Shown here in pieces: positions 24,796-32,743 of a DNA stretch of 64,000 nucleotides. The DNA comes from Planctomycetota bacterium (GTDB taxonomy: Bacteria; Planctomycetota; OFTM77): positions 186,001 through 250,000 of the forward strand of contig JAJDCO010000098.1 in assembly GCA_029260795.1 (NCBI GenBank), written 5' to 3'. Every line of letters starts with the position of its first letter. The stretch's first letter is position 1. The position numbers were made by a program, and so were the translations under genes. The notes under the pieces are model-generated. The model searched no databases and was not told where the DNA came from. It was given only the letters and a program-made list of their open reading frames with translations.

Positions 24796-24983
24796 TGTCC
24801 CGTTTCACTTCGGGTAGCTCCCGATGAACCGGACGCGCGCGCGGCGATCCGGATCGACCGAGAGGTCGAGGCGAGCGGAGACGCCACATCGGCAGCCGGG
24901 GACGAGACTCGCGTGGAGTGTCGCCTTGAGAGCCTGTTGAGGGACCCTGTGTGGTGCAGGGCCTGAAAGGAATTCGATTCGGT

Positions 24984-27077
24984 ATGAAGAGCAAGCTGTT
25001 ACTCAAGAAGTTCGATCTGGAGCCGGATGAGCTCGAGCGCCTGGTCATCGAGGCCATGGGCGAGACGGGCGAAGAAGGTCTGAAGGAGTCCTATGAGGAC
25101 TCCGTCAAGAACTTCGAGATGGACTCGATTCTGCCCGGCAAGATCGTCAACATCATCGGCGACGACGTCGTCATCGACGTCGGCTACAAGGCCGAGGGCA
25201 TCATCTCCATGGGCGAGTTTGACGACTCGGTGGAGGTGCAAATCGGCGACTCGGTCGATGTGCTGCTGGAGTCGATCGACGACGAATCTGGCATGCTGAT
25301 CCTCTCGAAGCGTCGCGCGGATCGCATCCGTGGCTGGGAGCGAGTGATCTCGACCCATGCCGAAGGCGACGTGGTGCGAGGGATCGCGACTCGCAAGATC
25401 AAGGGTGGCTTGCTCGTCGACATCGGTGTGCCCGTCTTCCTGCCGGCCTCTCAAATCTCGGTGCGTCGTACGGGCGACATCGCGGATTACATCGGGCAAG
25501 AGCTCGAGTGCCGGATCATCAAGATCGACGAGTCGCGGATGAACATCGTCGTCTCGCGTCGTCGCCTGATCGAGGAGGAGCGCGAGCGCCAAAAGGAGCT
25601 GCTCCTGGGCGAGATCGCCGAGGGTCAGGTCCGCAAGGGTGTCGTGAAGAACATCGCCGACTTCGGCGCCTTCGTCGACCTGGGCGGCATCGACGGCTTG
25701 CTCCACATCACCGACATGTCGTGGGGGCGCATCTCGCATCCGTCCGAGATGGTCACCATCGACGACGAGATCGAGGTCAAGATCCTCAAGATCGACCGCG
25801 AGCGGGAGCGCATCGCTCTCGGCTTGAAGCAGAAGCAGGACTCTCCTTGGAAGTCGGTCGAGGAGAAGTACCCGGTCAGCTCGGTCGTCAAGGGCGAGGT
25901 CGTCAACATCATGAGCTATGGCGCCTTCGTCAAGCTCGAGGACGGCATCGAAGGTCTCGTGCACATCAGCGAGATGTCGTGGACGCGACGCGTCAATCAT
26001 CCCAGCGAGATGCTCGCCATCGGCGACATGGTCGATGTGATGGTGCTCGACATCAACAAGGAGAAGCAGGAGATCTCGCTCGGTATCAAGCAGACCGAGG
26101 CCAACCCGTGGGATCAGGTCGAGGGCAAGTACCCTCCGGGCACCGTCATTCATGGCAAGGTGCGCAACCTGACCAACTACGGCGCCTTCGTCGAGATCGA
26201 AGAGGGAATCGATGGCCTGCTCCACGTCTCCGACATGTCGTGGACGAAGAAGGTCAATCATCCTTCCGAGGTCCTCAAGAAGGGCGACGAGGTCGACGCG
26301 GTCGTGCTCTCGGTCGATCGTGAGAAGCGGCGAGTGGCCCTCGGCCTCAAGCAGCTCTCCGAGGATCCGTGGGAAGAGGAGATCCCGAACCGCTATCGGA
26401 TCGGTGATCAGGTCATCGGTGAGGTGACCAAGATCACGAACTTCGGTGTGTTCGTTCTCCTCGAGAATGATCTCGAAGGCCTGCTTCACATCTCGGAGCT
26501 CTCCGACGACAAGGTCGAGTCCCCGGATGAGGTCGTTCAGGTCGGCGACAAGATCGAGGTCAAGATCCTTCGCGTCGATCCGAACGAGCGCAAGATCGGC
26601 TTGAGCCTCGTCCGAGGCGGTACCGGTCCGGTCGGTGGTGGTGCCCTCCCTGAAGAGGAGATTGCAGCCGCCGAGGCTTCGGCCGTGAGTCGTCAGGAGG
26701 CTCTCGAAGCCGCCTTGGCCGCCGAGGCCGAGCGCACGGGTGAAGAGCTCGCCGACGGCGAGTCGGCATCCGCCGAGGCCGTGGCGACCGAGGAAGCTCC
26801 GGCCGAGCCGGTGGCAACCGAGGAAGCTTCGACCGAGCCGGTGGCGACCGAGGAAGCTCCGACCGAAGCCGTGGCGACCGAGGAAGCTCCGGCTGAACCG
26901 GCGGCAACCGAGGAAGCTCCGGCTGAGCCGGCGGCAACCGAGGAAGCTCCGGCTGAGCCGGTGGCGACCGAGGAAGCTCCGGCCCCGGCGCCTGAAGAGG
27001 CGTCGGCCGAGCCGAAAGCCGAGGAGCCCCCGGCGGAAACGCCTGATGACTCGGAGGAGAAGCCGGCCGACGGCTGA
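24984..27077 (+). CDS. rpsA: Ribosomal protein S1 with extended Ala/Glu/Pro-rich tail
   Basis: S1 binds mRNA and the 30S subunit at translation initiation. Six S1 (OB-fold) domains lie at about residues 48-110, 127-193, 211-283, 296-370, 383-457 and 472-542. Domains 3-6 carry the typical GVVKNIADFGAFVDLG and GLLHITDMSW patterns. After residue 550 there is an acidic, Ala/Pro-rich tail of about 145 residues, including seven near-identical ten-residue repeats (600-669), unusual for S1. The ATG at 24984 is chosen, with AAAGGA 12 bases upstream; an in-frame GTG at 24951 would add 11 residues. The first two domains, which bind ribosomal proteins, are present. Confidence 0.95.
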   Translation: MKSKLLLKKFDLEPDELERLVIEAMGETGEEGLKESYEDSVKNFEMDSILPGKIVNIIGDDVVIDVGYKAEGIISMGEFDDSVEVQIGDSVDVLLESIDDESGMLILSKRRADRIRGWERVISTHAEGDVVRGIATRKIKGGLLVDIGVPVFLPASQISVRRTGDIADYIGQELECRIIKIDESRMNIVVSRRRLIEEERERQKELLLGEIAEGQVRKGVVKNIADFGAFVDLGGIDGLLHITDMSWGRISHPSEMVTIDDEIEVKILKIDRERERIALGLKQKQDSPWKSVEEKYPVSSVVKGEVVNIMSYGAFVKLEDGIEGLVHISEMSWTRRVNHPSEMLAIGDMVDVMVLDINKEKQEISLGIKQTEANPWDQVEGKYPPGTVIHGKVRNLTNYGAFVEIEEGIDGLLHVSDMSWTKKVNHPSEVLKKGDEVDAVVLSVDREKRRVALGLKQLSEDPWEEEIPNRYRIGDQVIGEVTKITNFGVFVLLENDLEGLLHISELSDDKVESPDEVVQVGDKIEVKILRVDPNERKIGLSLVRGGTGPVGGGALPEEEIAAAEASAVSRQEALEAALAAEAERTGEELADGESASAEAVATEEAPAEPVATEEASTEPVATEEAPTEAVATEEAPAEPAATEEAPAEPAATEEAPAEPVATEEAPAPAPEEASAEPKAEEPPAETPDDSEEKPADG
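26781..26990 (+). repeat. Seven tandem 30-bp repeats in the S1 tail
   Basis: Seven units of 30 bases encode variants of VATEEAPAEP within the C-terminal tail of rpsA. Units differ at a few bases (GTGGCGACC/GCGGCAACC; Ala, Thr or Ser substitutions), so the array is prone to unequal exchange but has diverged. Confidence 0.95.
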
Positions 27078-27110
27078 TCCGCCTCGACATCATCCCGATT
27101 GATCCAGGAG

Positions 27111-27146
27111 GGGCCGGCTTCTTCGAGAAGCCGGTCCCTCTGTCGT
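27111..27146 (+). terminator. Terminator-like hairpin after rpsA
   Basis: A stem GGGCCGGCTTCT against AGAAGCCGGTCCC with one bulged base and a TCG loop lies 33 bases after the rpsA stop, followed by the moderately T-rich TCTGTCGTT. Confidence 0.65.
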
Positions 27147-27233
27147 TGGTTGCATTCGCCGAGACGAGATGCTCTGATCGAACCGTCGAGTCGGACTCGG
27201 GCCGGAACCGCGGGCCAATCGGAAGGACTGGCA

Positions 27234-28319
27234 ATGGGAAATCGAATCGGGCTCGCATTCGTTCTACTCGTGACCCTCCTGAGCTGTCAGGCACCGAGAG
27301 ACGATGCTTCCCGACTCGCCAGCACGCTCCGCGACCGCGGATCGATGAACGCGCCCAGTCGACGAATGACTCTCTCCGCCGAAGAGACGACCGCTTGTTT
27401 CGAAGGCGCTCGCGCGTTGCAGGAGGCGGATCGGCCAGCCGAGGCGCTGGGGATGCTCGAGAGGGCGTGCGACCGAGGGACGAGCGGTCCTCACGCCGGT
27501 GCCGTCCGTGAGCTTCGATCCTCCTTGCGGCGTCGTCACGAGATGGCCGATCTCGGCCTCAATGCCTGGGTCGCGATTCCCGAGTACGATTTCGAATCGG
27601 GCGACATCGTTCGGGGCCGGTTGATCATCGAGAACGGAGGCCGCCATGTCGTCCGGCTCGCCGCCGGCGTCGATGGCTTTCCTTTCGGTTGGTTCGGCCG
27701 CAGCGAGTCGAGCCGCCTCCTGATCGAAGGACGCCGCCTGGACTACGATCCCTACGGATCCGAAGTGGGCGAGAGCTGGCGAGAAACGCTCGAGATCGAA
27801 GACCACATCGTGTTGAGGCCGGGTCAGCGTTGGGAGCGATCTTTGGAGCTTCCCATCGAGCCTGAGCCGCGCTTTGTCGTGCGGGAGTTCACCATTGGGG
27901 CTCGCCTCTTCGCGACCACCATCGAGGCAGGCGGGCAGGTTCATCCCGCTCACGGCATCGAGTTCGCCGAAGCGCGATTCGTCGCCTTCCTACCGGGTTA
28001 CCGACAGGTCTTGTCGGATCCTCTCGGGAGCCTCCAGCAAGCCTTGAGCGTCTTGGATGGGCGCACGGATCTTCACGCTCTCGTCGCTGCCCATCTGATG
28101 TCCCCTCAAGATACCCCGGAGGCCGTCGAGGTCTTGATCAATGCGTTGCGTGCCCAGCCCCCGGTTCGCCGCCGATATGTCATCATGGTCGGGTTGCGTC
28201 AGCTCACCGGCCAGCGACTGGCGCTCGACGAGCAACGCTGGCTCGGTTGGTGGAGACACCTTCAAGAGCCGATGAGAGAGTCCAGCGACGGAGAGACCGG
28301 AAACGGCTCGGGTCGCTAG
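27234..28319 (+). CDS. Lipoprotein of unknown function, 361 aa
   Basis: The signal sequence IGLAFVLLVTLLSC ends in a lipobox with Cys18, so the product should be a lipoprotein. Residues 45-105 form a helical region that could be one TPR-like hairpin (ACFEGARALQEADRPAEALGMLERA). Residues 115-260 are beta-rich (AWVAIPEYDFESGDIVRGRLII), resembling an immunoglobulin-like domain with a FGW turn. The C-terminal 100 residues are helical and HEAT-like (DLHALVAAHLMSPQDTPEAVEVLINAL). No family is recognised. AAGGA precedes the ATG. It stands 78 bases ahead of another repeat protein on the same strand. Confidence 0.65.
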   Translation: MGNRIGLAFVLLVTLLSCQAPRDDASRLASTLRDRGSMNAPSRRMTLSAEETTACFEGARALQEADRPAEALGMLERACDRGTSGPHAGAVRELRSSLRRRHEMADLGLNAWVAIPEYDFESGDIVRGRLIIENGGRHVVRLAAGVDGFPFGWFGRSESSRLLIEGRRLDYDPYGSEVGESWRETLEIEDHIVLRPGQRWERSLELPIEPEPRFVVREFTIGARLFATTIEAGGQVHPAHGIEFAEARFVAFLPGYRQVLSDPLGSLQQALSVLDGRTDLHALVAAHLMSPQDTPEAVEVLINALRAQPPVRRRYVIMVGLRQLTGQRLALDEQRWLGWWRHLQEPMRESSDGETGNGSGR

Positions 28320-28396
28320 GCTGAGAGTGAGGGCTGGGGCGTCGGTTGAGCCGGTAGCCTACGAGTTCCTCGAGACCTGTTGATCGGAACGACTTC

Positions 28397-29518
28397 GTGA
28401 AGCTGCATCTTCTCCTCCTTGGATTCCTAGCTGGCGGCCAGGACCGCGAAGAGGTGGAGACTCTCGTTGCCCGACTGGCTTCGGCGCGATTCGAAGTGGT
28501 GAGCGAGGCACGAGCGGCGCTGATGGATGCCCCTTCCGAGTCGGTGCGAGCCGCGCTGGTGCAAGGGCTCGACTCCGCGTCGCCACTCGTTCGGGAGCGC
28601 AGCGCCGATCTGCTCGGAACGATCGGTGATCCATCGGACTTTCAGAGCGTCTTCGCGCGTCTGATCCTCGAGCCTCAGTCGGAAGTGCAAGTGCGGCTGG
28701 CTCGCGCGGCGGCTCGATTGGGCGATGGGGCGGAGCGCTTCGTCGAAGCGCAATCGACAGGGCGCATCTCGGAGGCCGTATTTCGTATCTTCCAACGGGA
28801 ACGTCTGCTCCGGCTGCTGCAGGGATTGCTCCGCGACGGCTCGATTCCGGGTTTCTATGACGGCCAGTTCGAAGGGCTCCGCTCACTCGGGCCCGGGTTG
28901 GTCGATCAGCTCTTTTGGATCGGATCCCATCCGACTTTGAACCTCAGCCTGCGCGGCATGGCGGTCGCCGCGATCGGGTCCTTTGGCGACAGCTCGGACG
29001 TCATTCGTCTCGACGAGGCATTCATGCTGGAGCCGAGCGACGAGATCGAGCTCCTCACGGAGAGCTCGACCGAACGAGGTGATCGCGCCCGAGCTCAGCT
29101 CAGCCAATACGCCCGATGGGCCGCTTGGCGGTTGGGGGAGACGTCGCTTTCGCTCGAGCCGATCCGAGAGCTGGAGCGTCGCTTCGAGCAAGAGCCCAGC
29201 AAGTACCTGACGCGAGCCGCTGAGTATCTCTTTCAGATTGGCTATGGCTATCTGAGGCTCCGCCTCCTGGACGATGCCCGAAAGGCCTTTCGGCGCTACG
29301 TCCAGCTCTACGATTCAGGGATGGGCGTGCACCTCTCGAGCGTGCACTACAACCTCGCCTGCATCGCATCCCTGCGGGGAGAGGTCGCCCTCGCGATCGA
29401 TGAGCTCCGCCTGGCCCGCAAGAATGGATTCACCGACATGGGTTGGTTGCTCGAAGATCGCGATCTCGAGAACATCCGCAACGACGCTCGATTCCGTGCG
29501 TTCCTCGAAGAGCGATGA
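28397..29518 (+). CDS. HEAT- and TPR-repeat protein
   Basis: A short N-terminal hydrophobic stretch (HLLLLGFLAGG) may be a signal peptide. Residues 18-110 contain HEAT repeats (SVRAALVQGLDSASPLVRERSADLLGTIGD; DVQVRLARAAARLGDG). After a helical middle, residues 270-350 contain TPR units (YLTRAAEYLFQIGYGYLRLRLLDDARKAFRRYV; VHYNLACIASLRGEVALAIDELRLA) ending in a segment typical of TPR-containing periplasmic proteins. Both repeat types mediate protein contacts; no enzyme domain is visible. The start codon is GTG with no strong ribosome site. Confidence 0.65.
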   Translation: MKLHLLLLGFLAGGQDREEVETLVARLASARFEVVSEARAALMDAPSESVRAALVQGLDSASPLVRERSADLLGTIGDPSDFQSVFARLILEPQSEVQVRLARAAARLGDGAERFVEAQSTGRISEAVFRIFQRERLLRLLQGLLRDGSIPGFYDGQFEGLRSLGPGLVDQLFWIGSHPTLNLSLRGMAVAAIGSFGDSSDVIRLDEAFMLEPSDEIELLTESSTERGDRARAQLSQYARWAAWRLGETSLSLEPIRELERRFEQEPSKYLTRAAEYLFQIGYGYLRLRLLDDARKAFRRYVQLYDSGMGVHLSSVHYNLACIASLRGEVALAIDELRLARKNGFTDMGWLLEDRDLENIRNDARFRAFLEER

Positions 29519-29536
29519 GTTGCGACATCGGCCGAG

Positions 29537-30544
29537 CTACAGAGCGCTGAGGGCCGCGAAGTAGTCGAGGTAGAACCCGACGATGAAGGTGACGACGTAG
29601 AGCACGGCCAGAAGCCAGATGGCTCGGGCGAGCCCAGCGGCAAGTCGATCGGCGAGTCGGGCCACGGTCTCGTCGAGTCGCACACGAAGATGGTCGATCG
29701 ATTCCTCGAGGCGCCCCGCGATCTCACCCGAGGCGATCGATCGGAGCTGGTCCTCGGGCCATCCTGCGGCTTCGAGAGCCTCGGCGAACGGTCGACCATC
29801 CGCCAAGGACTTGGCACCCGGCTCGTAGGCAGGGCGCCGGACGCTCGAAAGGCTCGAGACCGCTCTTTCGTAGGCACTGCGAAGGCCCACGCCGGCTCCG
29901 TAGAGCGCACTGAGCACCTCGAGGAAGTCTCGACGCGATCGTTGGACGCGCATGGTTCCCCAGAGGGGGATGCCGTCGAATCGCCTGCTCCAACGCTGAT
30001 CCGATCGAAGTCGGAAGAAGGCGAAGACCGCACCGGCCGTGAGGGCGTAGAGGATCAGATAGTCTCGGGAGACTCCCCAAAGGAAAGCGGCGTTCCCTTG
30101 CCCGAGCTGTGTGAGGTGTCGAACAAAGATGGCGAGGTGAACGAGCAAGGTGGGATAGGCGAGCCGAGAGAGAAAGCGCTTTCGCCGAAGAATGGCCTCG
30201 TGCAGCTGATGTGAGAGCCGGTCGAGAATGGGCTCGAGTCGACCCGAGTCCTCGCCGGCTCGCACGAGCACGGGTATCGGCGATGGAAACAGCGTCGAGT
30301 GAGCCTCGATGACATCGGCCAGTGGCTGCCCGGCATGGATGCGATCGACCAGCTCCGGGCCCAAGTCTCGAAGGACGCCGTCCGGAAGAGCGGACGAAGC
30401 GTGCTCAATGGCTTGCGCCATCGGCAGGCCCGCTCGTAGCATGGCGGCTCCCTGGGCGAGGAAGTCGGCGAGGTGCCGGCGGCGGCGATCCGTGACGAGC
30501 TCGCGGAAGCTTGCCCGTGAGGGGCTGGACTCGAAGGGGCTCAT
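29537..30544 (-). CDS. Type II secretion/type IV pilus GspF-like inner membrane protein
   Basis: Two T2SF domains are visible. The first (RRRHLADFLAQGAAMLRAGLPMAQAIEHA) starts near residue 20 and the second (SRRDFLEVLSALYGAGVGLRSAYERA) near 200. Three hydrophobic helices lie near 125-150, 165-185 and at the C-terminus. GspF/PilC platforms anchor the assembly ATPase in the membrane in secretion or pilus machines. No GspE or pilin genes are nearby except a divergent FHA gene with a GspE-N-like middle region. The start is uncertain: the ATG at 30544 has GGAG upstream and leaves room for divergent promoters; an ATG at 30592 and a GTG at 30613 are alternatives. Confidence 0.8.
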   Translation of the reverse strand: MSPFESSPSRASFRELVTDRRRRHLADFLAQGAAMLRAGLPMAQAIEHASSALPDGVLRDLGPELVDRIHAGQPLADVIEAHSTLFPSPIPVLVRAGEDSGRLEPILDRLSHQLHEAILRRKRFLSRLAYPTLLVHLAIFVRHLTQLGQGNAAFLWGVSRDYLILYALTAGAVFAFFRLRSDQRWSRRFDGIPLWGTMRVQRSRRDFLEVLSALYGAGVGLRSAYERAVSSLSSVRRPAYEPGAKSLADGRPFAEALEAAGWPEDQLRSIASGEIAGRLEESIDHLRVRLDETVARLADRLAAGLARAIWLLAVLYVVTFIVGFYLDYFAALSAL

Positions 30545-30642
30545 GTCGAGCAGGGACTCCGGCTTCGGTCGCCCTGATCCAAACCGGTCCATCAGGGTGG
30601 GGTCATTCCGCACAGAGCAAGAGAGAAAGAGGATCGCACGAG

Positions 30643-31419
30643 ATGACGGCGAATCAAACGGGAGGACGAGTTTCTCCGCGAGATTGCGTCCTCGAGATCG
30701 ATGTCGGCGACCAGACCGAGATCGTGTCCTTGACCGAAACCGTCACCGTGATGGGGAGCGGTGCCGACTGCCCCATTCGGGTGCCGGACGTGCCCGAGCA
30801 TCAGGCAGAGCTCCGCTTGACGCGCGAGGGACCGGTCCTGGTGAACGTCGGGGATCCGCAGGCGCTGGCCGTCAACGGTCGAGCGGTGTTGAGCGAAACA
30901 TCGCTGACATCAGGGGACCGAGTGCGCTGCGGCGGGTATCAGCTCCGGTTTCGTTGCTCGAGCCCCGAAGTGCCCGCTGTCGGATTGGCCGAGCAGGGTG
31001 CCGGTCGTTCGGTAGGCCTCGGCGAGCTCGACGACGCTGCCAAGCCGTTCGTTGCGCAGGCGATTCTCGAGCTCGGGTTGTTGCCACGGAGGCAGCTCGC
31101 GGAGCTCCTGAAGAGCACACGCCAGGAGAGGTGGGACGGAGTTTGCCTGGCGAATGCCATCCTCGAGCAATATGGAGTGGGGCAAGAGAAGGTCCGGGCG
31201 CTCGCCGGCAAGAGCGTTCGGCGCATGGGGCGCCTGCTGGCCGAATCCGTCGAGCGGGGCTCGGTCGGTTACCGGGTGAAGATGTTCGTAGCGCGCTCCC
31301 TAGGGCGCTGGATCTTCGTCGTGATCGTCGTTCTCTTGGTGCTCGGCGCGCTGCTGTTGTTGGAGTACTCGACGGGGTGGAACCTCTACGAGGCCTTGCA
31401 GAGTTGGAAGCCCGCTTGA
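30643..31419 (+). CDS. FHA-domain membrane protein
   Basis: The N-terminal 100 residues resemble a forkhead-associated domain, which binds phosphothreonine: VTVMGSGADCPIRVPDVPEHQAELRL then LAVNGRAVL and SGDRVRCGGYQLRF. Some ligand residues (Arg-Ser-x-x-His) are not conserved, so binding is uncertain. Residues 120-190 (LGLLPRRQLAELLKST, VCLANAILEQYGVGQEKV) resemble the N-terminal domain of GspE-type ATPases. A single membrane helix (WIFVVIVVLLVLGALLLLEY, about 222-241) lies near the C-terminus. AAGAGGA precedes the ATG. It is divergent from the GspF-like gene and may serve the same machine. Confidence 0.65.
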   Translation: MTANQTGGRVSPRDCVLEIDVGDQTEIVSLTETVTVMGSGADCPIRVPDVPEHQAELRLTREGPVLVNVGDPQALAVNGRAVLSETSLTSGDRVRCGGYQLRFRCSSPEVPAVGLAEQGAGRSVGLGELDDAAKPFVAQAILELGLLPRRQLAELLKSTRQERWDGVCLANAILEQYGVGQEKVRALAGKSVRRMGRLLAESVERGSVGYRVKMFVARSLGRWIFVVIVVLLVLGALLLLEYSTGWNLYEALQSWKPA

Positions 31420-31424
31420 GCGGA

Positions 31425-31442
31425 TGTTCATTTTTTTGAACA
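31425..31442. promoter_or_regulatory. Operator-like inverted repeat 1
   Basis: TGTTCATTTTTTTGAACA, half-sites TGTTC and GAACA separated by eight bases. It starts six bases after the FHA gene's stop codon and is one of three equal-length copies. Confidence 0.7.
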
Positions 31443-31455
31443 CCCAAAGCCCCCG

Positions 31456-31475
31456 ATGTTCACAATTGTGAACAT
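31456..31475. promoter_or_regulatory. Operator-like inverted repeat 2 (perfect palindrome)
   Basis: ATGTTCACAATTGTGAACAT is a perfect 20-bp palindrome with the same TGTTC/GAACA half-sites and N8 spacing as the other copies. Its centre is 32 bases, about three helix turns, from copy 1. Confidence 0.8.
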
Positions 31476-31547
31476 GCACATTAAGTCATTCATGCTTTAT
31501 GCTTTAGGCGAGTATTGCTTGGTGTGTTGATGGCGCTTTGGTGTGCA

Positions 31548-31565
31548 TGTTCATTTTCTTGAACA
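31548..31565. promoter_or_regulatory. Operator-like inverted repeat 3
   Basis: TGTTCATTTTCTTGAACA, differing from copy 1 at a single base. Its centre is 91 bases from that of copy 2 and about 105 bases before the small ORF. Confidence 0.75.
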
Positions 31566-31660
31566 CGGGGGTGCGAGGTCGCTCGAAGCGTCTCGAGTTG
31601 TTTCCGAGACGTTAGCTAGGACCGGTTTTCGAGATACGTCTTTTGTAGAACTTTGAGGAT

Positions 31661-31834
31661 ATGATGGTATCACCTTTGCTCGTTGGCGAGCCGTATCAGA
31701 AAGTCGACCAGGCTCTCCGGAGCCTTGGCCATAAGAATTCTCTTGGATCATGGGCAAGAGGGCTCAGAGACAAATTCCCCTCCCCAACCGCCCTCTCTAG
31801 GCTGCTCGGCTCGAGATCTTGTGAGAAGAAATAA
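31661..31834 (+). CDS. Small ORF, 57 aa, between operator-like repeats and a terminator
   Basis: TGAGGAT immediately precedes tandem ATG codons at 31661 and 31664. The frame runs 57 codons and its TAA (31832-31834) lies in the rising arm of a strong terminator, a layout typical of a real last gene. The product begins MMVSPLLVGEPYQKVDQALR and ends SRSCEKK; it is basic, mostly helical by eye, with no signal peptide or membrane segment. I recognise no family. A 7-bp hairpin (CGTCTCG/CGAGACG) at 31589-31611 sits in its leader. Three equal operator-like repeats upstream suggest tight repression. Being short, it could also be a leader peptide or chance ORF in a regulatory RNA. Confidence 0.5.
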   Translation: MMVSPLLVGEPYQKVDQALRSLGHKNSLGSWARGLRDKFPSPTALSRLLGSRSCEKK

Positions 31835-31869
31835 CAGTCTCCCTATCGGGGAGACTGTTATTTTTTTTT
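31829..31869 (+). terminator. Strong intrinsic terminator
   Basis: A perfect stem of at least 14 bp (AATAACAGTCTCCC against GGGAGACTGTTATT) with loop TATCG is followed by nine T residues. The A/T pairs at the base let it extend by one more pair. Confidence 0.95.
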
Positions 31870-32106
31870 GGTTTCAAGTGCCCGGAAGCCTTTTTGGTGC
31901 AACGTCTTGAGGTGAGATGAGAGGTGTTGGACCACCACGGCTCCTTCCGGTCGCCTCCTTGGGCGTTTCTCTGGGCGCTGGCCGACCAGAGGCTTCCCTG
32001 GCTAGGATTGCGGGAACCGGCGATTACAGATCGACTGACGATCGAGCCGATCTTTCAGAGCGGGTAGGATATCGGCTTCCAGCACCAGACGGAGATTAGG
32101 GCGAAC
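31870..32106. other. Intergenic region before the GGDEF-like gene
   Basis: No gene is supported here. GTTTAG-type and GGATAT sequences might be promoter parts but none is convincing. Confidence 0.4.
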
Positions 32107-32667
32107 ATGGATCACGAGCGAACGGCTTCGGCGGGCATGGGGATGCCCCTCCTGAACTACTCCCAGCTCCTGCACCTGCTGAAGGTGGAGTTCGACCGAG
32201 CCAAGCGCTACGACACGCCGCTTTCCTGTCTGCGGATCGAGATCGATCGGCTGAATCACCTGGCCGACATTCACGGCCTTCAGGCGCGTCGATTCCTCTT
32301 CGACAGCGTCGTTCAGCTCCTCGGTGTCGAGACGCGCTCGTGTGACTTCATCGGGCGCTTCAACGAACTCGGGATCGCGATCCTTCTGCCGCACACCGAC
32401 GTCGCGGGCGCCGAGGCGTTGGCACGACGCATTCAGGATCGAGTCGCCGGCTACGAGTTCGACGTGCAGGGGACGCCGCTGCAGATCTCGTTCAGCATCG
32501 GCATCGCTTCCTACTTCCGCCGCAGCAGCCTGTTTCACGACGCGGTGCTCAAGGCCGCGGATCAGGCCGTCGGCTCAGCTCTCGCGCGGGGCGGGCGAGC
32601 GGTGGTCATCGAGGAGCGTTCTCGAGAGCTCTTCGATGAGGGGGGCGCCGAGCATGCCTCGGACTGA
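32107..32667 (+). CDS. Degenerate GGDEF-domain protein
   Basis: GGDEF domains make cyclic di-GMP. The fold is recognisable: YSQLLHLLKVEFDRAKRYDTPLSCLRIEIDRL at the start, FNELGIAILLPHTDVAGAEALARRI in the middle and LQISFSIGIASY near the end. The signature itself has become RFNELG where RxGGDEF is expected, so the catalytic Gly and acidic residues are lost. The upstream DxDxFKxxND metal region reads EIDRLNHLAD. The protein may therefore be a noncatalytic regulator or a simple dimerisation domain. No signal or membrane segment is present. GGAG lies about 11 bases before the ATG. Confidence 0.75.
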   Translation: MDHERTASAGMGMPLLNYSQLLHLLKVEFDRAKRYDTPLSCLRIEIDRLNHLADIHGLQARRFLFDSVVQLLGVETRSCDFIGRFNELGIAILLPHTDVAGAEALARRIQDRVAGYEFDVQGTPLQISFSIGIASYFRRSSLFHDAVLKAADQAVGSALARGGRAVVIEERSRELFDEGGAEHASD

Positions 32668-32703
32668 GCGAGGGGGGCTCGCCGGTCTCGAGGTCCGGAT
32701 ACA

Positions 32704-32743
32704 AGAACGGGAGGAAACTGAGGGATCAGTTTCCTCCCGTTCT
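32704..32743 (+). terminator. Long perfect hairpin after the GGDEF-like gene
   Basis: A 17-bp perfect stem starting AGAACGGGAGGAAACTG with loop AGGGAT lies 37 bases after the stop codon. There is no T-run on either side, so it may terminate poorly or have another role. Confidence 0.6.

Noticed and set aside
24999..26489. 496-codon open frame on the minus strand opposite rpsA
   Set aside because: It mirrors the S1 repeats (Leu/Asp/His-rich shadow) and the plus frame is unmistakably S1.
31425..31565. LexA (SOS) boxes or ParB (parS) sites
   Set aside because: Half-sites resemble both, but the eight-base spacer does not match the LexA motifs I know, and copies 1 and 3 lack the CAC/GTG core of parS. 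The regulator stays unassigned.
31551..31757. 68-codon minus-strand frame over the third operator and small ORF
   Set aside because: It has no ribosome site, overlaps the palindrome and looks random; the plus-strand ORF fits the terminator.
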